NCBI GenBank assembly: GCA_937872275.1
Contig: CALMSE010000103.1
Location: 1-10,382, forward strand
Direction of reading: 5' to 3'
DNA: 10,382 bases
Origin: an uncultured Leucobacter sp.
Lineage (GTDB): Bacteria > Actinomycetota > Actinomycetes > Actinomycetales > Microbacteriaceae
A program made the translations under genes and the position numbers. Positions within the stretch are counted from its first letter, which is position 1. Each line of letters begins with the position of its first letter. Positions 1-8,071 of the stretch are shown one piece after another. Below the pieces are notes generated by a model. That model did no database searches. It was not told the origin of the DNA and saw nothing but the letters and a program-made list of their open reading frames with translations.

Positions 1-2429
1 TCATCAAGGCGCTCGGCAAGGGCCTGCTCAAGGTGATGAGCAAGATGGGCATCTCGACCGTCGCCTCCTACTGCGGCGCGCAGACCTTCGAGGCCATCGG
101 CCTCTCCCAGGAGGTCGTCGACCGCTACTTCACCGGCACCTCCTCCAAGCTCGGCGGGGTCGGCCTCGACGTGCTCGCGGCCGAGGTCGCAGCGCGCCAC
201 CGCCGCGCCTACCCCGACGACCCCGCCGCTCTCGCGGGGCGCCGCCTCGAGACCGGCGGCGAGTACCGCTGGCGCCGGGGCGAGGAGCCGCATCTCTTCG
301 ACCCGGAGACCATCTACAAGCTGCAGCACGCCACGCGCACCGCGCGCCGCGACATCTTCGCCGAGTACACGGCGCGGGTGAACGAGCAGCAGGAGCGGCT
401 CATGACGCTGCGCGGGCTCTTCCGCTTCGCGCCGCAGCGGAAGCCGGTGCCCCTCGACGAGGTGGAGCCGATCGAGGCGATCATGCCGCGCTTCGCCACG
501 GGTGCCATGAGCTACGGCTCGATCTCGCCCGAGGCGCATCAGACGCTCGCGATCGCGATGAACCGCATCGGCGGCCGCTCGAACACGGGGGAGGGCGGCG
601 AGAGCGAGGACCGGCTCACCGATCCCGAGCGGCGCAGCTCGATCAAACAGGTCGCCTCTGGGCGCTTCGGCGTCACCTCGATGTACCTGACGAACGCCGA
701 CGAGATCCAGATCAAGCTCGCCCAGGGCGCGAAGCCGGGGGAGGGCGGGCAGCTGCCCCCGCAGAAGATGTACCCGTGGATCGCGCGCACCCGGCACGCG
801 ACGCCGGGCGTGGGGCTCATCTCCCCGCCGCCGCACCACGACATCTACTCGATCGAAGACCTGAAGCAGCTCATCTTCGACCTGAAGCGAGCGAATCCCG
901 GTGCGCGCATCTCGACGAAGCTCGTCTCGCAGTCGGGCATCGGCCCCGTCGCAGCAGGCGTGGCCAAGGCCCTCAGCGACGTGGTGCTCGTCTCGGGCCA
1001 CGACGGCGGCACCGGGGCGAGCCCGATGAACTCGCTGAAGCACGCGGGCGCGCCATGGGAGCTCGGCCTCGCCGAGGCGCAGCAGACGCTGATGCTCAAC
1101 GGGCTGCGCGATCGCGTGGTGCTGCAGGTCGACGGCCAGCTGAAGACCGGCCGCGACGTGGTGGTGGCGGCGCTGCTGGGGGCCGAGGAGTTCGGCTTCG
1201 CCACCTCGGCGCTCGTCGTCTCGGGCTGCATCATGATGCGCGTGTGCCATCTCGACACCTGCCCGGTGGGCGTCGCGACGCAGAACCCCGAGCTGCGCAG
1301 CCGCTTCACCGGCCAGGCGGAGCACGTCGTCAACTTCTTCCGCTTCATCGCCGAGGAGGTCCGCGAGATCCTCGCGTCGCTCGGCTACCGCTCGCTCGAG
1401 GAGGCGGTGGGCGACACCGCCGCGCTCGACGTCGACGAGGCGATGCGGCACTGGAAGGCCGAGGGCCTCGACCTCACGCCGATCCTGCGCGGGCCCGTCT
1501 TCGCCGAGGACGAGCCGCGCCGCCACGGCCGCGAGCAGGACCACGAGCTCGCCGAGCACTTCGACCACGCGCTCATCGACTCCTCCTCCGACGCGCTCGA
1601 ACGGCGGGAGCCGGTGGTGATCGACGTGCCCATCCGCAACGTGGACCGCGCCGTCGGCACCATGCTCGGGCACGAGGTGACGAAGCGCTTCGGCTCGGCG
1701 GGACTCGCCCCCGAGACGATCGACATCACGCTGACGGGCTCGGCCGGGCAGTCGCTCGGCGCATTCCTGCCGGCGGGCATCACGCTGCGGCTCATCGGCG
1801 ACGCGAACGACTACGTGGGCAAGGGGCTGTCGGGCGGCGAGATCACCGTTCGCCCGCACCCCGCCGCGGGGCACCCCGCCGCGGGCAACGTCATCGCGGG
1901 CAACGTCATCGGCTACGGCGCCACGAGCGGGGCGCTGTGGATCGCGGGCGTCGTCGGCGAGCGCTTCCTCGTGCGCGGCTCGGGCGCCACGGCGGTCGTC
2001 GAGGGCACGGGCGACCACGCGCTCGAGTACTTCACCGGCGGCTTCGCGCTGATCCTCGGCCCCACCGGCCGCAACATCGGCGCGGGCATGTCGGGCGGCG
2101 AGGCCGTGCTGCTCGACCTCGACCCGGCGGACGTCAACTCGGCGGAGCTCGGCAGCGGCTCGCTGCTGCTGCAGCCGCTCGACCAGGAGCTGCGCGGGCG
2201 CGTGCTCTCCCTGCTGAAGCGGCACCAGGAGCAGACGGGCTCGGAGCTCGCGGCCTCCCTGCTGTCGCAGCTCGAGACGGACGCCGAATCCGTCTGGGCC
2301 CGATTCACCCGCCTGATCCCGCGCGACTACGCGCGCGTGCTCGAGATCCGCGAGCTCGCCCGCGAAGAGGGCCGGGATCCCGACGGCGACCACGCGTGGT
2401 CGCAGATCCTGGAGGCGACCCGTGGCTGA
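1..2429 (+). CDS. gltB: Glutamate synthase large (alpha) subunit, 3' part
   Basis: The window opens inside this gene; the frame is open from base 3 and gives 808 residues before TGA at 2427-2429. GltB makes glutamate from 2-oxoglutarate and the ammonia released from glutamine, using electrons passed on by GltD. The glutaminase domain and most of the central domain of a family protein of about 1500 residues lie upstream. Visible first is the end of the central domain ([14 protein letters not shown]). The FMN-binding synthase domain follows, roughly visible residues 150-490, with the [10 protein letters not shown] and NTGEGGE motifs. Its 3Fe-4S ligands have the spacing C-x5-C-x4-C (codons at 1227, 1245 and 1260). 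Last comes the GXGXG beta-helix domain with repeated glycine motifs ([16 protein letters not shown]). The stop overlaps the gltD start by 8 bp, suggesting translational coupling. No frameshift is visible. Identification is firm; only the 5' end is missing. Confidence 0.97.
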   Translation, partial: IKALGKGLLKVMSKMGISTVASYCGAQTFEAIGLSQEVVDRYFTGTSSKLGGVGLDVLAAEVAARHRRAYPDDPAALAGRRLETGGEYRWRRGEEPHLFDPETIYKLQHATRTARRDIFAEYTARVNEQQERLMTLRGLFRFAPQRKPVPLDEVEPIEAIMPRFATGAMSYGSISPEAHQTLAIAMNRIGGRSNTGEGGESEDRLTDPERRSSIKQVASGRFGVTSMYLTNADEIQIKLAQGAKPGEGGQLPPQKMYPWIARTRHATPGVGLISPPPHHDIYSIEDLKQLIFDLKRANPGARISTKLVSQSGIGPVAAGVAKALSDVVLVSGHDGGTGASPMNSLKHAGAPWELGLAEAQQTLMLNGLRDRVVLQVDGQLKTGRDVVVAALLGAEEFGFATSALVVSGCIMMRVCHLDTCPVGVATQNPELRSRFTGQAEHVVNFFRFIAEEVREILASLGYRSLEEAVGDTAALDVDEAMRHWKAEGLDLTPILRGPVFAEDEPRRHGREQDHELAEHFDHALIDSSSDALERREPVVIDVPIRNVDRAVGTMLGHEVTKRFGSAGLAPETIDITLTGSAGQSLGAFLPAGITLRLIGDANDYVGKGLSGGEITVRPHPAAGHPAAGNVIAGNVIGYGATSGALWIAGVVGERFLVRGSGATAVVEGTGDHALEYFTGGFALILGPTGRNIGAGMSGGEAVLLDLDPADVNSAELGSGSLLLQPLDQELRGRVLSLLKRHQEQTGSELAASLLSQLETDAESVWARFTRLIPRDYARVLEIRELAREEGRDPDGDHAWSQILEATRG
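1857..1910 (+). repeat. Two adjacent 15-bp tandem duplications inside gltB
   Basis: Bases 1857-1871 and 1872-1886 match at 14 of 15 positions and encode HPAAG twice. Immediately after, overlapping by two codons, 1881-1895 and 1896-1910 are identical and encode AGNVI twice. Both are in frame and lie in the GXGXG beta-helix domain. From memory of the family, the [13 protein letters not shown] stretch is common in actinobacterial GltB, so the second repeat is probably ancestral. The HPAAG repeat sits in a turn that varies between homologs and may be local slippage. Confidence 0.7.
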
Positions 2430-3873
2430 TCCGCGCGGATTCCTGAAGACCCGCGAGCGCGAGCTCGCCCCGAAGCGCCCGGTCGCGCTGCGCCTCATGG
2501 ACTGGCGGGAGGTGGCGGACATCGCCGACCCGACCATGGTCTCGCGCCAGGCCTCGCGCTGCATGGACTGCGGCGTGGCCTTCTGCCACCAGGGCTGCCC
2601 GCTCGGCAACCTCATCCCCGAGTGGAACGACCTCGTGTACCGGGGCCGCGAGCGCGAGGCGCTCGACCGCCTGCACGCGACGAACAACTTCCCCGAGTTC
2701 ACCGGCCGCGCCTGCCCCGCTCCCTGCGAATCGGCCTGCGTGCTCGGCATCAACCAGCCGGCCGTCACCATCAAGCAGATCGAGAACTCGATCATCGACC
2801 AGGGCTTCGCGAACGGCTGGGTGGTGCCCGTACCGCCCGAGCGGCTCACCGGCAAGACCGTCGCGGTCGTCGGCTCGGGACCGGCAGGGCTCGCCGCCGC
2901 GCAGCAGCTCACCCGGGCCGGGCACACGGTCGCCGTCTACGAGCGCGACGAGACGCCCGGAGGCCTGCTGACCTTCGGCATCCCGGACTTCAAGCTCGAG
3001 AAGGTGCTCGTGGAGCGGCGCGTCGAGCAGATGAAGCAGGAGGGCACCCGGTTCCGCACCGGCGTCGAGGTCGGTCGCGACATGAGCTGGGCCGAGCTGC
3101 GCCGGCGCTACGACGCGGTGGTCGTCGCCACCGGTGCGACCGTTCCGAGGCCGCTCGACCTGCCGGGCCGCGGGCTCGACGGCGTCCACTACGCCATGGA
3201 GTACCTCACCGCCCAGAACCGTGTGGGGGCGGGCTCACTGGCGGCGACGCCGATCGATGCGTTCGGCAAGCACGTCATCGTGATCGGCGGCGGCGACACC
3301 GGAGCCGACTGCATCGGCACCGCGCACCGTCAGGGCGCGGCCTCCGTGACGAACCTCGCGATCGGCCGCAAGCCTCCGCTTCAGCGCTCCGACGCTCAGC
3401 CCTGGCCGGTGCACCCGACGCTCTTCGAGGTGTCGAGCTCGCACGAGGAGGGCGGCGAGCGCAGCTACCTCGCCTCGACCGTGGAGTTCCTGGGCGACGA
3501 TGCCGGTCGGGTGAGGGGGCTGCGCGTCGCCGAGACCGCCTACACCGACCGCGGCCGAGTGCCCACGCCCGGCACCGAGCACGATCTGCCCGCGGATCTC
3601 GTGCTCATCGCGATGGGCTTCACCGGGCCCGAGCCGACGGGCGACGCCTCCGTCGCGCTGCCGCTCGGCGAGCGCGGCGCCTTCGCCCGCGGTCGCGACT
3701 ACGCCACGGAGCTCCCCGGCGTGTTCGTCGCGGGCGACGCGGGGCGCGGCCAGTCGCTCATCGTGTGGGCGATCGCCGAGGGCCGGGCGGTCGCCGCCGC
3801 GGTCGACGCGCATCTCACGGGGTCGACGGTGCTGCCCGCGCCCGTCACGGCCTTCGACCGCGCCTTCGCCTGA
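2422..3873 (+). CDS. gltD: Glutamate synthase small (beta) subunit, NADPH-dependent
   Basis: This 483-residue protein has the usual length for GltD, which oxidises NADPH through FAD and passes electrons through 4Fe-4S clusters to GltB in the cytoplasm. The N-terminal domain has seven clustered cysteines: C47, C50, C55 and C59, then C98, C102 and C106. The FAD-binding motif GSGPAG is at 151-156, followed by TPGG and LLTFGIP near 178-188. The NADPH-binding motif GGGDTG is at 289-294. The C-terminal flavin motif [10 protein letters not shown] is near 434-443. The GTG start at 2422 lies inside the end of gltB and has GGAGG (2411-2415) six bases upstream. The overlap fits coupled synthesis of the two subunits. 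Related FAD/NADPH subunits such as PreT and Nfn are similar, but adjacency to gltB settles the assignment. Confidence 0.97.
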   Translation: MADPRGFLKTRERELAPKRPVALRLMDWREVADIADPTMVSRQASRCMDCGVAFCHQGCPLGNLIPEWNDLVYRGREREALDRLHATNNFPEFTGRACPAPCESACVLGINQPAVTIKQIENSIIDQGFANGWVVPVPPERLTGKTVAVVGSGPAGLAAAQQLTRAGHTVAVYERDETPGGLLTFGIPDFKLEKVLVERRVEQMKQEGTRFRTGVEVGRDMSWAELRRRYDAVVVATGATVPRPLDLPGRGLDGVHYAMEYLTAQNRVGAGSLAATPIDAFGKHVIVIGGGDTGADCIGTAHRQGAASVTNLAIGRKPPLQRSDAQPWPVHPTLFEVSSSHEEGGERSYLASTVEFLGDDAGRVRGLRVAETAYTDRGRVPTPGTEHDLPADLVLIAMGFTGPEPTGDASVALPLGERGAFARGRDYATELPGVFVAGDAGRGQSLIVWAIAEGRAVAAAVDAHLTGSTVLPAPVTAFDRAFA

Positions 3874-3902
3874 CCGGGGGTGCGGAGACCGCCGGGAATA
3901 CA

Positions 3903-3960
3903 TCGCGGCCGTGCGCCGTTGCGGCTGATGGAGCCCGCCGTGATGGAGTGCGGGCCGCGA
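3903..3960 (+). other. Possible 5'-leader structure before the NAD(P)-binding protein gene
   Basis: In the 101-bp gap after gltD, TCGCGGCC (3903-3910) is perfectly complementary to GGCCGCGA (3953-3960), an 8-bp stem closing a 42-nt loop. The loop holds two direct copies of TGATGGAG (3926-3933 and 3941-3948, 15 bp apart) and a small GGCT/AGCC stem (3923-3926 with 3932-3935). The 3' arm of the large stem ends one base before the GAGAGG ribosome site (3962-3967). No clear -10 is present; TACATC at 3899-3904 is a poor match. Long-range 8-bp stems arise easily at this GC content, so functional meaning is unproven. Confidence 0.25.
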
Positions 3961-3974
3961 CGAGAGGACTCGAC

Positions 3975-4619
3975 ATGACCAAGGTGACCGTCATCGGGGG
4001 CAGCGGCTACGCCGGATCGCACATCGTGGAGGCCGCGGCAGTGCGCGGGCTCGAGGTGACGAGCTTCAGCCGGGGGGAGGCCGCCGAGCAGGTCTCGGGC
4101 GTCGACTACCAGCGCGGCTCGCTCACGGAGGAGGCGGATCGCGCCCGCGCACTCGACGGCACCGATGTGGTGATCGTCGCCGCGTCGCCGCGCGGCGACA
4201 TGGAGGGCCGCCTGCGCCCGGCGATCGCCGAGCTCGCGGCCGAGGCCGCGGCGGCCGGCGTGCGCCTGGGCGTGGTCGGCGGGGCGGGTTCGCTGCAGCA
4301 GAGCGAGGGGGGTCCGCTCGTCATGGACGGCCCCGACTTCGCAGAGGCGGTGAAGCCCGAGGCATCCGAGATGGGCGGCGTGCTCGAGGATCTGCGCGCG
4401 GCGCCCGAGGGCCTGGACTGGTTCCTCGTCAGCCCGGCAGCGGTCTTCGGCGCCTGGGCACCGGGGGAGTACCGCGGCGCCTACCGCGTCGGCGGTGACG
4501 TGCTGCTCACCGACGAGAACGGCGAGTCCACCATCAGCGGTGCCGATTTCGGCGTCGCCGTCGTCGACGAGATCGAGACGCCGAAGCACCGCCGCACCCG
4601 CTTCACCGTCGCCTACTAG
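3975..4619 (+). CDS. NAD(P)-binding Rossmann-fold protein, NmrA-like/atypical SDR family
   Basis: This 214-residue protein starts at ATG 3975 with GAGAGG (3962-3967) seven bases upstream. The N-terminus reads KVTVIGGSGYAGSHI, a G8-x-x-G11-x-x-G14 dinucleotide motif on the first strand. It is followed by strands ending near DVVIVAASP and LGVVGGAGSL and then DWFLVSPAAVFG. This layout matches short NmrA-like or atypical short-chain dehydrogenase proteins (COG2910 type), many of which are annotated only as NAD(P)-dependent oxidoreductases or epimerases. No classical YxxxK catalytic pair is evident, so it may bind cofactor as a sensor or act on an unknown substrate. It stands alone, 101 bp after gltD, with a hairpin behind it, so it is probably a separate transcription unit or the tail of the gltBD transcript. 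The substrate is unknown. Confidence 0.85.
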   Translation: MTKVTVIGGSGYAGSHIVEAAAVRGLEVTSFSRGEAAEQVSGVDYQRGSLTEEADRARALDGTDVVIVAASPRGDMEGRLRPAIAELAAEAAAAGVRLGVVGGAGSLQQSEGGPLVMDGPDFAEAVKPEASEMGGVLEDLRAAPEGLDWFLVSPAAVFGAWAPGEYRGAYRVGGDVLLTDENGESTISGADFGVAVVDEIETPKHRRTRFTVAY

Positions 4620-4625
4620 GGTTTC

Positions 4626-4649
4626 GCGGCGAGGGGCGACCCTCGCCGC
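4626..4649 (+). terminator. GC-rich hairpin, probable intrinsic terminator
   Basis: A perfect 10-bp stem is formed by GCGGCGAGGG (4626-4635) and CCCTCGCCGC (4640-4649), closed by a GCGA tetraloop of the stable GNRA class. It begins six bases after the stop codon of the NAD(P)-binding protein gene (TAG 4617-4619). There is no T-run after it, which is common for actinobacterial hairpin terminators. The 3' arm directly abuts the TACCCT -10 candidate of the next gene, so the hairpin occupies that promoter's -35 region. Confidence 0.65.
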
Positions 4650-4655
4650 TACCCT
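4650..4655 (+). promoter_or_regulatory. -10 element TACCCT, probable leaderless promoter for the methyltransferase gene
   Basis: TACCCT fits the TAnnnT pattern of primary sigma factor -10 elements. Six bases separate it from the GTG start at 4662, so transcription would begin at or next to the start codon. No Shine-Dalgarno sequence is present upstream of that GTG, which supports a leaderless message. No TTGACA-like -35 is visible because that region is filled by the terminator hairpin. Confidence 0.55.
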
Positions 4656-4661
4656 GTACGG

Positions 4662-6203
4662 GTGGATGATGCGCTGATCGATCTGCTCCGCGAGGACCTC
4701 GAGCGAGCCGGCTACGACTCGCAGGCGGTGCGCGGCCTGCTCGGGCCGGCCGCCGACGATGCCCGGCAGCGGGGCGTGCTCGCCCCGGCGCGGCGCGTGC
4801 TCGACGCGCGCGGAGAGAGCCCGCTCGGGACGCTGATCCGCCTCTTCCTCCTCGGGGACCCCCTGGCCGGGAGCGGGATCGACGACGCCCTCCCGACCGT
4901 CCGCACGGCAGGTCTTGCGGAACTCGGCCTGGTCGAGGCCACGGCTGCGGGGTTCCGCGCCGCGCTTTCGCTGAACCCGGTGGATGTGGAGGACGCGCAC
5001 CTCGCGCAGCCGGCCCGCTGGTGGATCATCAGCGATCTCGACGATCAGCTGCGCCGAGGCCCGGCCCGGCCCGACCACGTGATGGGAGTCGGCGGGGCCA
5101 CCCGCTCGCTCCTCGCCCAGGCGCCGCCCGGCGAGACCGGCAGCGCCCTCGACCTCGGCACCGGCTGCGGCGTCGTCGCCCTGCATCTGGTCCTGCGCAC
5201 GCGCGGGCGGGTGGTGGCCACCGACATCTCGGAACGGGCGCTCGTGCTCGCCCGTGCGAACGCCCGGCTGAACGGACTGGCGGATCGCATCGACTTCCGG
5301 AGCGGCAGCCTCTTCGAGCCGGTGGCGGGTGAACGCTTCGAGCTGATCCTCTCGAACCCGCCCTTCGTCGTGACCCCGCGGCAAGCGGACGGCGCACCCC
5401 GGTACGTCTACCGCGACGGCGGCATGGCCGGCGACGAGCTGGCCGCGGCGGTCGTACGAGGGGCGCCGGGGCACCTCGCCGCCGGCGGCACGCTGCTCTG
5501 CCTCGCCAACTGGGAGTCGCACTGGGGCGTCGACGGGCTCGAGCGGGTCGGCGAGTGGATCGAGGACGCCGCGGCGGGCTCGGAGCTCGCCGCCTGGGTC
5601 GTCGAGCGCGACCGGGTCGATACCGTGCGCTACGCCGAGACCTGGGCCCGCGACGGCGGAGCGCGACCGGGCGAGGCCGGCTTCGAGCGACTGATGCGGG
5701 ACTGGCTCGACGACTTCGCCGAGCGGCGGGTCGTGGCGCTCGGCCTCGGCTCGATCCGCCTGCGCCGCCTGAGCGAGGTCGGAACCGGTGGGCCCGTTCT
5801 GCGCGCGGAGCGCGCGGAGGGAGCGTTCTCCGCACGCCCGGGCGCCCGCCTCGCCGCCGCCTTCGAGGCGGCGATCGAGACCGAGCGGATGAGCGATGAG
5901 GAGGTGCTGTCGCACCGGTGGCAGCTCGCCGAGGACGCGGTCGAGATCCGCGAGCACCGGCCCGGCGAGGAGTCCCCCCGCGCGATCGCCTTCGCCGCCG
6001 AGGGCGGCATCGCCCGACGGGTGAGCGCCGATCCGCTGCTCGCCGGTGCGCTCGGCGCCTGCGACGGGGAGCTCTCCCTCGGGCGGATCGCCGACGCCCT
6101 CGCGACGCTGCTCGAGGCCGATCCGGCGGCAGTCCGCGAGGCGCTCTGCGCCGACGTCCGCGAGCTCGTCTGGCTGGGACTGCTCGCGCCCGCCGGACGA
6201 TAG
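4662..6203 (+). CDS. Class I SAM-dependent methyltransferase with flanking domains of unknown role
   Basis: This 513-residue protein has a methyltransferase core at about residues 140-285. SAM motif I is DLGTGCG (164-170), the acidic end of strand 2 is ATDIS (186-190), and the catalytic-type NPPF motif is at 232-235. NPPF is typical of enzymes that methylate amide or exocyclic amino nitrogens, such as PrmC and RsmC/RlmG, so a translation-factor, rRNA or DNA target is possible but not shown. An N-terminal helical region (1-135) and a long C-terminal part (290-513), ending in what looks like a winged-helix-type segment (about 455-510), are not found in PrmC. From memory these match the DUF7059 and DUF7782 annotations seen with actinobacterial methyltransferases. 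GTG 4662 is chosen because it sits just after a -10 element and gives full length. The stop TAG (6201-6203) is also the first half of the hisD -10 candidate. True PrmC is less likely given the size. Confidence 0.85.
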   Translation: MDDALIDLLREDLERAGYDSQAVRGLLGPAADDARQRGVLAPARRVLDARGESPLGTLIRLFLLGDPLAGSGIDDALPTVRTAGLAELGLVEATAAGFRAALSLNPVDVEDAHLAQPARWWIISDLDDQLRRGPARPDHVMGVGGATRSLLAQAPPGETGSALDLGTGCGVVALHLVLRTRGRVVATDISERALVLARANARLNGLADRIDFRSGSLFEPVAGERFELILSNPPFVVTPRQADGAPRYVYRDGGMAGDELAAAVVRGAPGHLAAGGTLLCLANWESHWGVDGLERVGEWIEDAAAGSELAAWVVERDRVDTVRYAETWARDGGARPGEAGFERLMRDWLDDFAERRVVALGLGSIRLRRLSEVGTGGPVLRAERAEGAFSARPGARLAAAFEAAIETERMSDEEVLSHRWQLAEDAVEIREHRPGEESPRAIAFAAEGGIARRVSADPLLAGALGACDGELSLGRIADALATLLEADPAAVREALCADVRELVWLGLLAPAGR

Positions 6204-6206
6204 ACT
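6201..6206 (+). promoter_or_regulatory. -10 element TAGACT of hisD, sharing the upstream stop codon
   Basis: TAGACT fits TAnnnT, and its first three bases are the TAG stop of the methyltransferase gene. Nine bases separate it from ATG 6216, so the predicted transcript would carry a leader of only about zero to three bases. No good Shine-Dalgarno sequence precedes the ATG. A weak -35-like GGGACT lies at 6176-6181 with a 19-bp spacer. Confidence 0.55.
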
Positions 6207-6215
6207 GGACCCCTT

Positions 6216-7532
6216 ATGCTGCGCACCATCGACCTCAGAGGCAAGGATCCGAGCCGCGCGGAACTGCTGCGCCTGGTTCCGCGGGCGGCGGTCGACACCG
6301 CGACCGCGGTCGACCGCGTCAGGCCGCTCGTCGACGGCGTCCGCGAGCGGGGCGAGACGGCGCTCCGGGAGCAGGCGCGCGACTTCGACGGGGTCGAGGG
6401 GCACGCGCTGCGCGTGCCGGCCGAGCAGATCGCCGACTCGCTGCGCACCTGCCCGCCCGAGGTGCGCGCCGCGCTCGCGCGCCTGATCGAGCGGCTGCGC
6501 GAGGCGTCGGCGGCGCAGGTGCCGCCCGAGCGGGTCACGCGCTTCGCCGACGGCGCCGCCATCGTGCAGCGGTGGCAGCCGGTTTCGCGGGTTGGCCTCT
6601 ACGCTCCCGGCGGCAAGGCCGCCTACCCGTCGTCGGTGCTGATGAACGCCGTCTCCGCGCAGGCCGCCGGCGTGCCGGGCCTCGCGCTCGCCTCGCCGGC
6701 CCAGCGCGACAACGACGGCAGGCCGCACGAGGCGGTGCTGTGGGCGGCCGCGCTCGTGGGGCTCGACGAGGTCTACGCCATCGGCGGTGCCGGAGCGATC
6801 GCGGCCTTCGCCTACGGGGTGCCGGGCATCGGCCTCGAGCCGGTCGACGTCGTCACCGGCCCGGGCAACGTCTTCGTGGCCGCGGCCAAGCGCGCGGTGA
6901 CCGGCCTCGTCGGCATCGACAGCGAGGCGGGCACGACCGAGATCCTCATCATCGCCGACGATTCTGCCGACGCCGACTTCGTCGCCGCCGACCTCGTCAG
7001 CCAGGCGGAGCACGACGAGGCGGCCGCCTCGGTGCTCGTGACCGACTCCGCGGAGTTCGCCGATCGGGTGCGCGCGCGGGTCGAACGTCGCGCCGGGCTC
7101 ACCCGGCACTCCGCGCGGGCGCGCGAGGCGCTCGGGGGCCCGCAGTCCGCCGTGATCCTCGTCGACGGGCTGTCGGCCGCCGCCCGGGTGAGCAACGCCT
7201 ACGGGCCCGAGCACCTCGAGATCCAGACCCGCGACGACGAGGCGGTGCTCGCCCGGATCTCCGACGCGGGCGCGATCTTCATGGGCGGGTACTCGCCCGT
7301 GAGTCTCGGCGACTACCTGGCCGGCTCGAACCACGTGCTGCCGACGGGCGGGACGGCCCGCTTCGCGGCGGGGCTCGGCGCTCACACCTTCCTGCGCCCG
7401 CAGCAGATCATCCGCTACGACCGCGCCGCGCTCGCGGCGCTCGAAGAGCCGCTGCTCGCGCTGGCCGGAGCCGAGGGTCTGCCGGCGCACGGCCAGGCCG
7501 TCAGCGCGCGCTTCGGGGACACGGGGGAGTAG
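6216..7532 (+). CDS. hisD: Histidinol dehydrogenase
   Basis: This 438-residue zinc enzyme carries out the last two steps of histidine synthesis, oxidising L-histidinol to L-histidine with two NAD+. Family signatures are clear: [18 protein letters not shown] (about 127-144), [11 protein letters not shown] (191-201), [17 protein letters not shown] (210-226) and YGPEHLE (329-335). Predicted zinc ligands, by correspondence with the E. coli enzyme, are Q263, H266, D366 and H425. The catalytic pair is E332-H333. Length and motif order are normal and nothing is missing. ATG 6216 begins the conserved N-terminus ([10 protein letters not shown]) and lies just after a TAGACT element. No other his gene is adjacent in this window; nrdR follows after 2 bp, so the two are probably co-transcribed. 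Confidence 0.97.
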   Translation: MLRTIDLRGKDPSRAELLRLVPRAAVDTATAVDRVRPLVDGVRERGETALREQARDFDGVEGHALRVPAEQIADSLRTCPPEVRAALARLIERLREASAAQVPPERVTRFADGAAIVQRWQPVSRVGLYAPGGKAAYPSSVLMNAVSAQAAGVPGLALASPAQRDNDGRPHEAVLWAAALVGLDEVYAIGGAGAIAAFAYGVPGIGLEPVDVVTGPGNVFVAAAKRAVTGLVGIDSEAGTTEILIIADDSADADFVAADLVSQAEHDEAAASVLVTDSAEFADRVRARVERRAGLTRHSARAREALGGPQSAVILVDGLSAAARVSNAYGPEHLEIQTRDDEAVLARISDAGAIFMGGYSPVSLGDYLAGSNHVLPTGGTARFAAGLGAHTFLRPQQIIRYDRAALAALEEPLLALAGAEGLPAHGQAVSARFGDTGE

Positions 7533-7534
7533 CC

Positions 7535-8035
7535 GTGCACTGCCCCTTCTGCCGGCATCCCGACAGCCGCGTCATCGACTCGCGCACGAGCGACGACGGG
7601 CTCTCGATCCGCCGTCGCCGGCAATGCCCGGAATGCGGCCGCCGCTTCTCGACCACGGAGACCGCGAGCCTCACGGTGATCAAGCGCTCGGGCGTCGTCG
7701 AGGCCTTCAGCAGGGAGAAGGTCATGAGCGGCGTGCGCAAGGCGTGCCAGGGTCGTCCCGTCACCGAGAGCGACCTGGCGCTGCTCGCGCAGCAGGTCGA
7801 GGAGTCGGTGCGCTCCACGGGGCAGGCGCAGCTCGACGCCAACGACATCGGTCTCGCGGTGCTGCCGCACCTGCGCGAACTCGACGAGGTCGCCTATCTG
7901 CGCTTCGCGAGCGTGTACCAGGCATTCGAGTCGCTCGAGGACTTCGACGCCGCGATCGCCGAGCTGCGCGCGCATCCGGCCACCGGCGGCATCCCGGTGG
8001 TCCGGGATCCCGACGCCCGGGCGTCGGAATCCTGA
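7535..8035 (+). CDS. nrdR: Transcriptional repressor NrdR
   Basis: NrdR represses ribonucleotide reductase genes by sensing ATP/dATP and binding paired NrdR boxes. The 166-residue protein has the N-terminal zinc ribbon with C3-x2-C6 and C31-x2-C34 and the basic [17 protein letters not shown] stretch typical of the family. The ATP-cone domain follows at about residues 46-136 ([16 protein letters not shown] through [17 protein letters not shown]). The C-terminal tail from about 140 is Pro/Ala-rich and looks variable. GTG 7535 is chosen because MHCPFC is the conserved N-terminus, and GGGGGAG (7523-7529) lies five bases upstream. It starts 2 bp after the hisD stop, implying co-transcription from the hisD promoter. 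I saw no NrdR-box-like AT-rich palindrome in the window, so its targets (nrd genes) lie elsewhere and there is no sign of self-regulation. Confidence 0.97.
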   Translation: MHCPFCRHPDSRVIDSRTSDDGLSIRRRRQCPECGRRFSTTETASLTVIKRSGVVEAFSREKVMSGVRKACQGRPVTESDLALLAQQVEESVRSTGQAQLDANDIGLAVLPHLRELDEVAYLRFASVYQAFESLEDFDAAIAELRAHPATGGIPVVRDPDARASES

Positions 8036-8058
8036 GCGGGCGCGCAGCCGCCCTCGAT

Positions 8059-8064
8059 TAGGCT
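8059..8064 (+). promoter_or_regulatory. -10 element TAGGCT, probable leaderless promoter for pyrD
   Basis: TAGGCT ends seven bases before ATG 8072, the spacing expected if the transcript starts at the ATG itself. A GGAG (8065-8068) is only three bases from the ATG, too close for a good Shine-Dalgarno site, which favours leaderless initiation. No -35 match is visible. It lies in the 36-bp gap after nrdR. Confidence 0.55.
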
Positions 8065-8071
8065 GGAGACG

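Noticed and set aside
776..2446. A 556-codon plus-strand frame inside gltB.
   Set aside because: The translation is Arg/Ala/Gly-rich low-complexity sequence in the wrong frame of a firmly identified gene.
2305..3189. A 294-codon minus-strand frame opposite gltB/gltD.
   Set aside because: It is opposite conserved coding sequence, without domain signatures or a ribosome site; composition is typical of an antisense shadow.
3699..7490. A 1263-codon open frame on the minus strand opposite gltD, the NAD(P)-binding gene, the methyltransferase and hisD.
   Set aside because: It lies opposite four well-supported genes, has Arg/Gly/Ala/His-biased composition with no recognisable domain, and is the expected by-product of high GC3 codon use.
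5918..8035. A 705-codon frame that ends as NrdR, which could suggest a long N-terminal fusion.
   Set aside because: The part before 7535 is an out-of-frame reading of the methyltransferase and hisD. The conserved NrdR N-terminus and a ribosome site mark GTG 7535 as the start.
8038..8053. A hairpin between nrdR and pyrD (GGGCG with CGCCC) as a terminator.
   Set aside because: The stem is only five base pairs with a 6-base loop and no T-run, which is expected by chance at this GC content.
7533..8071. NrdR boxes suggesting autoregulation or control of neighbours.
   Set aside because: No AT-rich palindrome like the NrdR-box consensus was found near nrdR, pyrD or elsewhere in the window.
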